A model generated the notes under the pieces. It saw only the letters and a list, made by a program, of their open reading frames with translations. It had not been told where the DNA came from and ran no database searches. A DNA stretch of 51,875 bases from Treponema denticola (GTDB lineage: Bacteria > Spirochaetota > Spirochaetia > Treponematales > Breznakiellaceae): positions 35,260 through 87,134 of the forward strand of contig DYPP01000002.1 of assembly GCA_020719845.1 (NCBI GenBank). Direction: 5' to 3'. This document shows positions 26,949 to 34,533 of the stretch, one piece after another (position 1 is the first letter of the stretch; each line of letters begins with the position of its first letter). The position numbers and the translations under genes were made by a program.

Positions 26949-28261
26949 CCGCGTTCGCCGCCTCCGCGGATGGCCATGGTCTGAATGGCGGTGCTGAGGG
27001 GCAACCGGGAAGGACACACCAGCTCGCAGCAGGCGCACCCGTGGCACGCGGCCGCCCGCTCGGCCATGGCTTCGGCGTCTTTTCCGGAAATGGCCATTTT
27101 ATACAGGCGTTCGGGGTCAAGTCCCACCGGGCAGACCGCCCGGCATTCACCGCAATTGATGCAATCCTGGATGACCGTACCGCCGATCTGGCTTTCCGTC
27201 AGGGCAAAAACCGCGAAGGTGGTCTTGGTTATCGGCTCATCCAGGTCGGATACGGTTTTGCCCGACAAGGGCGACCCCGTACCGATCCGCTTCGGTTCAT
27301 CGATGAATCCGCCGCATTCGGCAAAGACGTCGCCTATTCTGGTGCCGATGCGCACCCGCAGTACCTGGGGGTCCTTTACCGCGCTTCCGCCGACCGCGAT
27401 GTAGCGTTCCAGCGGCGGCTTGTTGAGTTGTACCGCGTCATAGACCGCGGCCAGGCTGGCGGGTCCGAAAAATATCAATTCCCCGAGATGGGCGTTCCCT
27501 TTTTTTTCATACCCCCGGAGGACCAGCTCCAGTTCCCGGCCGTTCCGCTGGGGGTACCGGTTGCTCACCGAGACGACGTCGATGGCCAAGCCCTGGCTGA
27601 CGGCCACGCTGCCCAGCGCGGCGGCCAGCGCGGTTTCGGCCCGGGAAATGGCCAGCAGCGCCTTTTTGGCGCCCGCAGCTTTCAGCACGATCCCGGCCCC
27701 GCCCACGACCGCCTCGGCCCGGTCCCGGCAGAGCACGTAGTCGGCGGCCAGCCAGGGATCGTCAAAAACGCAGCGGATGACGACGGTTTTTTCGGTATCC
27801 GTAGATCGCGCGGCTTGCAGCATCTCCGCGATCGGCCGCCCGGCGTCGTCCATTTCCACGACGCCCTTTTCGGTGATCACCCGTTGCAGATCGTGCACCG
27901 AGAGCCCTTCCCAGGGAAACTGTTCTTCCCGGCGCCCCAGTTTCTCAAAGGATCCTTCCAATCGAATGACCAGAGCGTCCGTCCGGCGCCCGTCGCTCAT
28001 GTTCCAGGATACGGTCCGAATGATCCGTCCCGGTACCGTGGCGTGCACGTTGGCCTGCCCCGCTCCCCGGCCGCGGCCGAGCAGCATGCCTTCCCGAACC
28101 TGGTCGCCCACGGAGACCACCGGATCTGCGGCGTCGCCGCGGTGCTGGATGAAGGGAATGACCGAAATGGCGGGCAAAAAGGCTATCCGGGAGCTGGTCC
28201 TGGCCGGTGCAGCGGGGTCGCTGTACTCCAGCCCCCCCTGGGGAAAAGTATACGTTTTCAC
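26945..28261 (-). CDS. rnfC: RnfC, soluble flavin/iron-sulphur subunit of Rnf complex
   Basis: 438 residues, the normal RnfC core length. The N-terminus has the barrel-sandwich part (VGDQVREGMLLGRGRGAGQANVHATVPGRI), the middle the Rossmann-like FMN/NADH domain, and the C-terminus two [4Fe-4S] motifs, CINCGECRAVCP (Cys367, 370, 373, 377) and CHGCACCELVCP (Cys406, 409, 412, 416). All eight ligands are intact. RnfC sits on the inner membrane face and exchanges electrons with NAD(H). In the standard complex it takes or gives electrons via RnfB, which is missing here. ATGA overlaps both the preceding membrane-protein gene and rnfD. Confidence 0.92.
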   Translation of the reverse strand: MKTYTFPQGGLEYSDPAAPARTSSRIAFLPAISVIPFIQHRGDAADPVVSVGDQVREGMLLGRGRGAGQANVHATVPGRIIRTVSWNMSDGRRTDALVIRLEGSFEKLGRREEQFPWEGLSVHDLQRVITEKGVVEMDDAGRPIAEMLQAARSTDTEKTVVIRCVFDDPWLAADYVLCRDRAEAVVGGAGIVLKAAGAKKALLAISRAETALAAALGSVAVSQGLAIDVVSVSNRYPQRNGRELELVLRGYEKKGNAHLGELIFFGPASLAAVYDAVQLNKPPLERYIAVGGSAVKDPQVLRVRIGTRIGDVFAECGGFIDEPKRIGTGSPLSGKTVSDLDEPITKTTFAVFALTESQIGGTVIQDCINCGECRAVCPVGLDPERLYKMAISGKDAEAMAERAAACHGCACCELVCPSRLPLSTAIQTMAIRGGGERG

Positions 28262-29703
28262 GCGGCTACCCGCTTATCATTCGGTGCGGTCATCAGGTTT
28301 TTCCCTTTTTTGGTGAATACGTGCTTTTGCGCCGCCGCGATGACGATCAGACCGCTCAGTCCCGCAGCGGCCAGTTCGCCCCAGGGATACCCTACGGGTC
28401 GGAGGGCAGCTTCGTCGGACCACAGCAACGCTTCCAGCGGGGGCAGCCGGCTGGTGTCGTAGGCCGGATCCGCCACCGGCGCGGAGGCGGCGGCGACCAG
28501 CCCGTCCGCGTCCAGGGCGTACTGCCGGTAGACCGGCGCCCCGGGCCGGCCGGCCCCGCCGACTTCGTCGCCCGTCTGGGCGCTGACCGAAAATGCCGCC
28601 TGATGCTGCAGGTGCCGGTGGTAATCCGACGTGGAGAGGGACACGCCGATGCTCTGCAGAGCCGCCTGGGCCGCGTCATCCCGGGATCCGGGATGAAAAC
28701 CGGTCAGCAGCAGAAAGGCGATCATGGCCGCCAGAAACAGCGGCAGCCCAGGGGAAAAAAAGCCGCCGGACATGAGGGGTTCCCGGCGCAGCGCCAAGGG
28801 CAAAAACCGGACGTGGCCCCGCCTCCGCTCCAGAATGGCCTCGTACCAGAGGCTGATCCAGGTCAGCGCCGCGTAGCTGAGGATGGCCGGCAGGACGACC
28901 GCCGGCGGCACCGCGCCCAGCAAGACCGCCGTCAAGCCGATCCCGGCGGCGCCGATCCCGGCGACGAACAAACCCCGGTCCAGGCCGCTCCGGGGAGCGG
29001 AGCGCCGGGCGTATCGATTGCGGATGAATTCGCGGATGTGGTCCTGAAAAAGGCGCTGCATCGCGTACAGCAGGGCGGCCAGCGTAAATCCCAAGGCGCC
29101 CGCCGGGGCCAGGGCGCCGAGGGCAGGAAGCGAAAAGGCCGTTATCCGTCGGGAACCGGCCCTGAATACCAGGACCAGCGCGGCCAGGCCGAACAAGACC
29201 AGGTAGGGCAGCGCCAGGTTTGCGCCGCCGAACGACTGGACCACCGGCGAATACCCCTCCAGCGCAGTGTTGATCCGTTTGAGCAGGGTTTCGCCGTACC
29301 GCCAGAAGGGTTGCATTCCGGCGGGGATGAAAACGCGCCGGAAGCCCCGGGAAGCAAAGACTTCCGCAAGCCGGGCTGCATAGGCGTCGTTGCGCAGGTC
29401 GAAGGGGGCGATGCGGGCGGAGAACTGATTGAGCGGGACCCGTTCAAGAGCGTCGAAACCATCCACGTATACCCATTCATCGGCAGAAGAAATCACGTTT
29501 TGGATACCCGATTTTCCCAGCAAGCCCAGCAGGTCCGCTTCCGGCAGCGCGTCCGGGACGGACAGCACGGCAAAAGAGAGGGAACCGCGTCCGGATGAAT
29601 GCCGGAACGCCGCCAGCGTAGCCCCCGCGCAGAGGAGGAAGGAAAGCAGCAGGGAAAGCAGCAGAATCGTGTGGATTGCCCGTAGCCTGCGTTGCTCCAT
29701 CAC
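28258..29703 (-). CDS. Unknown multi-helix membrane protein upstream of rnfC
   Basis: 480-481 residues; the start is GTG 29703 or ATG 29700, both preceded by AGGAA. An N-terminal helix (about 12-34) leads into an extracytoplasmic domain of ~130 residues (SFAVLSVPDALPEADLLGLLGKSGI and following). Then come about six hydrophobic segments (LALPYLVLFGLAALVLVF, LGALAPAGALGFTLAALLY, VAGIGAAGIGLTAVLLGAVPPAVVLPAILSYAALTWISLWY, PLFLAAMIAFLLL), a second exposed loop, a final helix and a basic tail (KHVFTKKGKNLM). I do not recognise the family. It ends on the rnfC start (ATGA), so it is co-translated with the Rnf complex and is a candidate accessory or extra subunit. Confidence 0.75.
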   Translation of the reverse strand: MMEQRRLRAIHTILLLSLLLSFLLCAGATLAAFRHSSGRGSLSFAVLSVPDALPEADLLGLLGKSGIQNVISSADEWVYVDGFDALERVPLNQFSARIAPFDLRNDAYAARLAEVFASRGFRRVFIPAGMQPFWRYGETLLKRINTALEGYSPVVQSFGGANLALPYLVLFGLAALVLVFRAGSRRITAFSLPALGALAPAGALGFTLAALLYAMQRLFQDHIREFIRNRYARRSAPRSGLDRGLFVAGIGAAGIGLTAVLLGAVPPAVVLPAILSYAALTWISLWYEAILERRRGHVRFLPLALRREPLMSGGFFSPGLPLFLAAMIAFLLLTGFHPGSRDDAAQAALQSIGVSLSTSDYHRHLQHQAAFSVSAQTGDEVGGAGRPGAPVYRQYALDADGLVAAASAPVADPAYDTSRLPPLEALLWSDEAALRPVGYPWGELAAAGLSGLIVIAAAQKHVFTKKGKNLMTAPNDKRVAA

Positions 29704-29711
29704 CGCTTTTC

Positions 29712-30197
29712 CTACAGCAAGGCAAAAGCCGCGGCGATGAACAGACCCAGGAGCGAACCTATCAATACTTCCAGCGGCGCGTGTCCCTGGATTTCCTTGA
29801 CCGCGTGGTACTCAAAACCAAGGCGTTGCCCGACGGTTTTACCCAAAATATTCAGCGACTTGGCTTGAATGCCCGAAGACCGCCGGACGCCGACCGAATC
29901 CCGGATCACGATCAGCGCCAATCCCAAGGTAACGATGAACAGGTTGGAACCAAGGCCTTCCTTGAACCCCACCGAAACGGCCAGCGCGGTGACCAAGGCG
30001 GAATGGCTGGAAGGCATGCCGCCGGTTTTCCAGAGCAGGGTCAGGGCGATATCCCGGGCGGACCGGCGGCGACCGCGGCTCAGAACGATAATCGCTTTCA
30101 GCAATTGCGCCAAAAAGAGACTGGAGACGGCGGAGAGAAAAACGGGATTTTCAAGAAGCAGCTGAAATTCGCTGGTTCGGGGTATAAACGCCGACAT
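29712..30197 (-). CDS. Divergent PAP2 / DUF212 family membrane protein
   Basis: 161 residues. The family motif is clear: AQLLKAIIV near the start, then WKTGGMPSSHSALVTALAVSVG (about residues 56-77) and LNILGKTVGQRLGFEYHAVKEIQGHAPLEVLIGSLLG (about 114-150), with four predicted helices. DUF212 proteins are distantly related to acid phosphatase/vanadium haloperoxidase (PAP2) enzymes; the GMPSSH segment corresponds to the PSGH core and GHAPLEV to the last catalytic His region. A lipid phosphatase role is possible, but no substrate is established. It heads the rnf operon (8-bp gap to the next gene) and has no Shine-Dalgarno. Confidence 0.85.
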   Translation of the reverse strand: MSAFIPRTSEFQLLLENPVFLSAVSSLFLAQLLKAIIVLSRGRRRSARDIALTLLWKTGGMPSSHSALVTALAVSVGFKEGLGSNLFIVTLGLALIVIRDSVGVRRSSGIQAKSLNILGKTVGQRLGFEYHAVKEIQGHAPLEVLIGSLLGLFIAAAFALL

Positions 30198-30232
30198 TGC
30201 TTTACAATCCCCTAGGCAGACCCTTTTGTCAA
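30198..30232 (-). promoter_or_regulatory. Predicted leaderless promoter of the DUF212-rnf operon
   Basis: On the minus strand TTGACA (30227-30232), 17 nt, GATTGT (30204-30209), 6 nt, ATG at 30197. The -35 is perfect and the -10 poor. Its -35 overlaps the TTGTCA -35 of the divergent pseudouridine synthase promoter (30226-30231). Confidence 0.5.
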
Positions 30233-30260
30233 GGGCGTCGATCTGCTACAGTTCCAGACC
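30226..30260 (+). promoter_or_regulatory. Predicted leaderless promoter of the pseudouridine synthase gene
   Basis: TTGTCA (30226-30231), a short 15-nt spacer, TACAGT (30247-30252), 8 nt, ATG at 30261. There is no Shine-Dalgarno. Two promoters that share -35 bases should compete with each other. Confidence 0.4.
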
Positions 30261-31238
30261 ATGCCCCTCGACTTGATTATCGGTCCGAATGACGAAGGCC
30301 GTCGCCTGGACCGGGTGGTACGCAAAGCCCTGGACAAGCTGCCGCTTTCCGCCCTTCATCGGCTCTTCCGTAAAAAGTCGATCCTGCTGGATGGGGTTCC
30401 GGCGCGGGTCTCCGACCGGGTCAGGGCGGGAGCGCGCCTGACCCTGCTGATCGACGGCGACATTTCCGTCCAGCGGAGCCCTGTTCCCGCCCTGCCCGTG
30501 GGGAAGGAGCCGGAAAAATCCGAAATTCTCTGGGAGGGCGCGGGGCTCTTGATCGTCAACAAACCCGTAGGGCTCGCCGTGCACGGACCGGACAGCCTGG
30601 AAGACCGCGTGCGTACCCACCTGGCGCCGACCCTGGCGCCTTCCTTGTCCTTTCGGCCCGGTCCGCTGCATCGGCTGGATCAGCCTACCAGCGGCATCGT
30701 CGTCTTTTCCCGGGACATCGACGGCGCCCGGCTCTTCAGCGCCGCCCTGCGGGACCGGCGGCTCCGCAAGCGTTACCTGGCGATTCTGGACGGCGACCTT
30801 GCCCTGCCGGAGCTTTGGGAAGACAGCCTGGTGCGGGACCGGAGCCGGGGCCGGAGCCGCGTCGCCGAATCGGAGGGGCCGGCGGGAAAGCGCGCCGGCA
30901 CCCGGGTCTACCCCCTGGCCCGTTGCGCGGCGCACACCCTGGCTTTGGCGGAAATCGAGACCGGCCGGACCCACCAGATCCGTTCCCAGGCGGCCGGCCA
31001 CGGCCACCCCCTGGCGGGAGACCGCAAGTACGGCGGTTCGGACCAGCGTGAAGGCTTGCTGCTGCACGCGTATGAGCTGGTCTTTCCCCGGGACTTCGCC
31101 CTTGCGGTTCCCCAGGTCATCCTGGCACCTCTACCCGGGTCCTTCCTCCGGCGCGTCCGGGAATTATTCGGAGAAAAAAAAGAAGCTTCTTTTCGGGATT
31201 CTCCGCCCACCGACACCCTGCTTGGTGCTATACTTTAA
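30261..31238 (+). CDS. RluA/RluC/RluD-family 23S rRNA or tRNA pseudouridine synthase
   Basis: 325 residues. An N-terminal S4 RNA-binding domain (SALHRLFRKKSILLDGVPARVSDRVRAGARLTL, about residues 31-63) precedes the catalytic domain. The catalytic Asp lies in HRLDQPTSGIVVFSRD (about 135-150), the RluA signature. KRYLAILDGDL and ETGRTHQIRSQAAGHGHPLAGDRKYGG complete the family pattern. It isomerises uridine in structured RNA. The exact site (23S helix 69 or others) cannot be assigned. The final residues run into a possible -10 of the next gene. Confidence 0.9.
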   Translation: MPLDLIIGPNDEGRRLDRVVRKALDKLPLSALHRLFRKKSILLDGVPARVSDRVRAGARLTLLIDGDISVQRSPVPALPVGKEPEKSEILWEGAGLLIVNKPVGLAVHGPDSLEDRVRTHLAPTLAPSLSFRPGPLHRLDQPTSGIVVFSRDIDGARLFSAALRDRRLRKRYLAILDGDLALPELWEDSLVRDRSRGRSRVAESEGPAGKRAGTRVYPLARCAAHTLALAEIETGRTHQIRSQAAGHGHPLAGDRKYGGSDQREGLLLHAYELVFPRDFALAVPQVILAPLPGSFLRRVRELFGEKKEASFRDSPPTDTLLGAIL

Positions 31239-31240
31239 AA
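31229..31240 (+). promoter_or_regulatory. Possible leaderless -10 for the P-loop/Asp23 gene
   Basis: TATACT (31229-31234) ends 6 nt before the ATG at 31241 and overlaps the last codons of the upstream gene. No -35 of quality is seen. The downstream gene has no Shine-Dalgarno and begins 2 nt after the upstream stop, so simple reinitiation is an alternative. Confidence 0.3.
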
Positions 31241-32107
31241 ATGCTCCCCTTGTTCAGCGACCTTTTGTGGATTCTCAAAGGCGTAAAAATTTTTGCCCTC
31301 GTCGGAGAAAGCGGCACCGGAAAAAGTTTCCGGGCCAAATTGGTAGCCCAAAAGTACGGCATTGAACTGATCATCGACGACGGTCTCTTGATACGGAACA
31401 ACCGCATTCTGGCGGGGCACTCGGCTAAAAAGGAAAAAACCTTCCTGGCCGCCGTCAAAGTAGCCCTGTTCGACGACAAAGGACACCGGGATGAAGTCGC
31501 GCGGCGCCTGCAGAGCGAACACTTCAAGCGCATCCTCATCCTGGGCACGTCCATCAAGATGGTCAACAAGATCGCCGCCCGGCTGCAGCTTTCGCAGCCC
31601 TCCAGGATCATCAAAATCGAAGAAATCGCCACGCAGGAAGAAATTGAAAAGGCCATCCGCAGCCGCAAGATTGAGGGGAAGCACGTCATTCCCGTGCCGT
31701 CCATCGAAGTCAAGCGCAATTATCCGACCATTTTCTACGACGCGGTGCGCGTCTTCCTGAAACGCGGCGCCCCCTCCCCCATCGGCGGCGCGCCCAAAGT
31801 ACACGAAAAATCGGTGGTGCGGCCGGAGTACTCCAAACGGGGCAAGGTCGTCATTTCTGAAGCCGCCCTGAGCCAGATGGTCATTCACTGCGTCGATGAG
31901 TTCAACCAGGACGTGCGCATCAAAAAGATCCTGGTCAAGGACGATGGTCAGGGATACCGTCTGGTCATCACCATCGACGTCCCCTACGGGACGCAGTTGG
32001 CGGGCAACATCCATGAACTGCAGCAGTACCTGATCGACAACATCGAACGCTTTACCGGTATATTGATTGAGGAAGTCAATATCATCATCGATAAGATAAC
32101 CCAATAG
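31241..32107 (+). CDS. P-loop NTPase fused to an Asp23/Gls24-like domain
   Basis: 288 residues. Walker A GESGTGKS is at residues 22-29 in a compact nucleotide-binding domain that goes on with an unusual middle (RSRKIEGKHVIPVPSIEVKRNYPTIFYD). Residues ~203-288 look like Asp23/Gls24: VVISEAALSQMVIHCVDEF, VPYGTQLAGNIHELQQYLIDNIERFTGILIEEVNIIIDKI. The typical order 'isxxvl...A...v.Gv.......v...yG..i......vq..v...ve..tGl.v..vnv.v' is reproduced. I know of no biochemical role for the fusion. It may couple nucleotide state to envelope-stress or cell-shape assembly, but this is inference. Followed after 10 bp by a secreted TPR protein. Confidence 0.7.
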   Translation: MLPLFSDLLWILKGVKIFALVGESGTGKSFRAKLVAQKYGIELIIDDGLLIRNNRILAGHSAKKEKTFLAAVKVALFDDKGHRDEVARRLQSEHFKRILILGTSIKMVNKIAARLQLSQPSRIIKIEEIATQEEIEKAIRSRKIEGKHVIPVPSIEVKRNYPTIFYDAVRVFLKRGAPSPIGGAPKVHEKSVVRPEYSKRGKVVISEAALSQMVIHCVDEFNQDVRIKKILVKDDGQGYRLVITIDVPYGTQLAGNIHELQQYLIDNIERFTGILIEEVNIIIDKITQ

Positions 32108-32111
32108 GAGG
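32106..32111 (+). promoter_or_regulatory. Shine-Dalgarno that decides the start at 32118
   Basis: AGGAGG lies directly against an ATG at 32112 but 6 nt from the ATG at 32118. The second is therefore the likely start and begins an intact signal peptide. Confidence 0.7.
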
Positions 32112-32117
32112 ATGCAG

Positions 32118-33284
32118 ATGAAAGCGAGCTTTTTGGCCCTGGCTCTGGCGGCGACCATTGGGGGCGTCGCCGCAGCCGACACGGAGGCCGTCTCCGCGCA
32201 GGGGTTGCGGTACGAGATACGCGGCGATTCCACGGCGGCGGAGGCGACGGCGTTGGCCCGGGAGATGGACCTCCGGTTCGAAGTATACAACCGCTTGTTC
32301 CGTTTCGACGCTGCCCGCCTGGCGGGAAAACTGCGGGTGCGCTTGATCCCGGACAAATCCGCCTACGACGCCTACGTCGGCGAACGGTTGGGGTCCCTGC
32401 GGGACGGCGCGGTCTACCTGCACTACAACCAGGCGGACAAGTGCGAACTGATCGTGAACCGTCAAAACCAGGCGGCGGACCGCATCTTCGCCCATCAGGC
32501 GTTCATCCAGTTTCTGCGGGCTTTCATCCCCAACCCGCCGACCTGGATGCGGGACGGCTTCGCCGTCTACTTCAGCACCCTGGATTATGACCGGAAGGCG
32601 GACGAACTGGTCTACGAAGAAAACCTGGCCTGGCTGCCCACCGTCAAAGGCTGGGCGGCGGCGGCGCCGTCCCTGGCAACCGTACTTTTTGCCGACCTGG
32701 ACGCCGCCGGCCTTGATTCCGGAAAGATGCAGGGCGCTTCCTGGTCGCTGGTCTCGTTTCTGCTGAACGCGGAAAACGAGGACTACCGCCGGACGCTTTT
32801 TGAAACCTTCATGGTCCTGTCGCCCACGGCGTCAGCCGGGGAGAACACCCAGGCGGTGGCCGCCAGAGCCGGTCCCTGGATCGATCCGGAAACTGCGGTC
32901 GTAGAGTATCAAGCCTACATCGCCTCACGGCGGACTTTTACGGAATTGGTCGAAGCGGGCCGGTCCGCCTACGGCGCCAAGAACGGCGCCCTGGCGGAAC
33001 AGCTGTTCCTCGGCGCCCTGGATCTGAAGCCCGAGCATTACGCCCCCTACTATTACCTGGGCTTGCTGGCCTACGGGAGCAAAAACTTCGCCATGGCCGA
33101 AAACCACTACCGCTCGGCGCTGCAGTACGGCGCGGACACCGCCCTGGTGAACTACGCCCTCGGCCTCAACGCGGTAGCCCAGGGAAGCAGGGAAAGCGCC
33201 CGGGCGTACCTGCAGAAGGCCGCGGCGGCGGCTCCCGACCGATACCGGGTGCGCACGCAGGAGCTGCTGGAACGCCTCAAGTAG
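32118..33284 (+). CDS. Secreted TPR protein with degenerate gluzincin-like domain
   Basis: 388 residues. A signal peptide MKASFLALALAATIGGVAA is followed by a domain like bacterial peptidase-MA/DUF1570 proteins: LRVRLIPDKSAYDAYVG, then DRIFAHQAFIQFLRAFIPNPPTWMRDGFAVYFS. The zinc-ligand motif HExxH expected before 'PxWxxEGxAxY' reads HQAFI, so the general base Glu and the second His are missing and the domain should not be a protease. From about residue 265 there are at least three TPR units (AEQLFLGALDLKPEHYAPYYYLGLLAYGSKNFAMAENHYRSALQYG and following). It is probably a periplasmic adaptor. It overlaps the convergent pcnB by 8 bp. Confidence 0.75.
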   Translation: MKASFLALALAATIGGVAAADTEAVSAQGLRYEIRGDSTAAEATALAREMDLRFEVYNRLFRFDAARLAGKLRVRLIPDKSAYDAYVGERLGSLRDGAVYLHYNQADKCELIVNRQNQAADRIFAHQAFIQFLRAFIPNPPTWMRDGFAVYFSTLDYDRKADELVYEENLAWLPTVKGWAAAAPSLATVLFADLDAAGLDSGKMQGASWSLVSFLLNAENEDYRRTLFETFMVLSPTASAGENTQAVAARAGPWIDPETAVVEYQAYIASRRTFTELVEAGRSAYGAKNGALAEQLFLGALDLKPEHYAPYYYLGLLAYGSKNFAMAENHYRSALQYGADTALVNYALGLNAVAQGSRESARAYLQKAAAAAPDRYRVRTQELLERLK

Positions 33285-34500
33285 AGGATTCGCGCTCCTG
33301 GCCCACGACACTCGGGCGCCGCCTTCGCCGGCGGCGCTTTTTTTTGGTCCCTGCTTCGGCCCCCGGATCGGCGGCGAACCCGTCGGATTCCTTTTTGGCC
33401 GCTTCGCCGCCGGTCCCCGGCAGGCTTTCCATGTTGCGCCCCTTAATGGTCCGGGCCTTCTTGACCGCCACGCCGTGTTCCCGGAACAACAACCGGACGG
33501 CGTTCTCCAGCTCCACCCGGGGCGGGTTCATCGGCAACACGAAGGTCCGGCAGGCCGCCAGGGCGGCGCGGTAGCTTTCCAGGGGTTCGGCGCTCCAGTC
33601 CACGACCCGGTCCAGATAGTCCTTGATCAGATAGGAAATGATCCGGCCCGAAACCGGCGTTCCCTCGGAGCGCAGTTTGGCGTCCAGCTCCGCCAGACTG
33701 GCAAGGTACTTTTTTTTGAACTGCGGTTCGGTCTTCATCAGCAGGGCTGCCTGATTCTGGATGTGCTCGTATAAATTCAGGCTCTGCATTTTTTCCACGA
33801 TCAGCGCCGCGTGGGCGGAATTGATGATTTTGAAGATCTCTTCCGTCAGCCGGGAAGGCGATACCGGGGCCAGGAGGCGGGATTCCTTTTTAATCCGCCA
33901 CTTGAGCGGCAGCGGCAGCTTGAATCCCGTAATGGCGGCGTACTTGGCGGCCCGCAGCATGCGTACCGGATCGTCCTTGAAAATGACCGCCGGCGGTATG
34001 ACCGGCTGTATCCTGCGGGCTTTGATATCCTTCATGCCGTTGACGTAGTCCACCACCACCTGTTCCTGGGGATCGTAGAACAGGGCGTTCAGGCTGAAAT
34101 CCCGGCGCAGAACGTCCTCTTCAATCGTGCCGTAGGTGTTGCTGGTCGGACCATCCTTGAGGGAGCGGAAGGTGGAAACCTCAAAAATCTTGGGCCCAAA
34201 GAAAACGTGCACCAGCCGGAAGCGCCGGCCGATGATCCGGGAATTCCGGAACACCTTTTTGATTCTCGACGGCGTCGCGTCGGTGACGATATCAAAGTCC
34301 TTGGGTTTTTTGCCGACCATCAGATCCCGCACCGCACCGCCGACGATGTACGTTTCGTGGCCGTTGGCTTTCAGGCGCTCTACGATGCGGACCGCATCGG
34401 CGTCCACGTCCGCCAGGTCGATACCGTGCTCGTCGGGGGTATACACGTAGGCTTTTTGTACCGGATGTCCGTTTACAACGGTGGAATAACGAATGCGCAA
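33277..34500 (-). CDS. pcnB: Poly(A) polymerase / nucleotidyltransferase (PcnB family)
   Basis: 407 residues, starting with TTG preceded by GAGG. The class II nucleotidyltransferase head is present: GHETYIVGGAVRDLMVGKKPKDFDIVTDATPSRIKKVF (about residues 48-85), where DFD carries the catalytic carboxylates, then RRFRLVHVFFGPKIFEVSTFR. PAIKPDDPVRMLRAAKYAAITGF-type segments mark the neck domain. The N-terminal extension (YSTVVNGHPVQKAYVYTPDEHGI) is like that of bacterial PAP I. The C-terminus is very basic (KKKRRRRRRRPSVVGQ), probably an RNA-binding tail. CCA-adding activity cannot be excluded from sequence. Confidence 0.88.
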   Translation of the reverse strand: MRIRYSTVVNGHPVQKAYVYTPDEHGIDLADVDADAVRIVERLKANGHETYIVGGAVRDLMVGKKPKDFDIVTDATPSRIKKVFRNSRIIGRRFRLVHVFFGPKIFEVSTFRSLKDGPTSNTYGTIEEDVLRRDFSLNALFYDPQEQVVVDYVNGMKDIKARRIQPVIPPAVIFKDDPVRMLRAAKYAAITGFKLPLPLKWRIKKESRLLAPVSPSRLTEEIFKIINSAHAALIVEKMQSLNLYEHIQNQAALLMKTEPQFKKKYLASLAELDAKLRSEGTPVSGRIISYLIKDYLDRVVDWSAEPLESYRAALAACRTFVLPMNPPRVELENAVRLLFREHGVAVKKARTIKGRNMESLPGTGGEAAKKESDGFAADPGAEAGTKKKRRRRRRRPSVVGQERESST

Positions 34501-34533
34501 GGATGCCTCGCAGGTTTTAGATGAAGACCGTTT

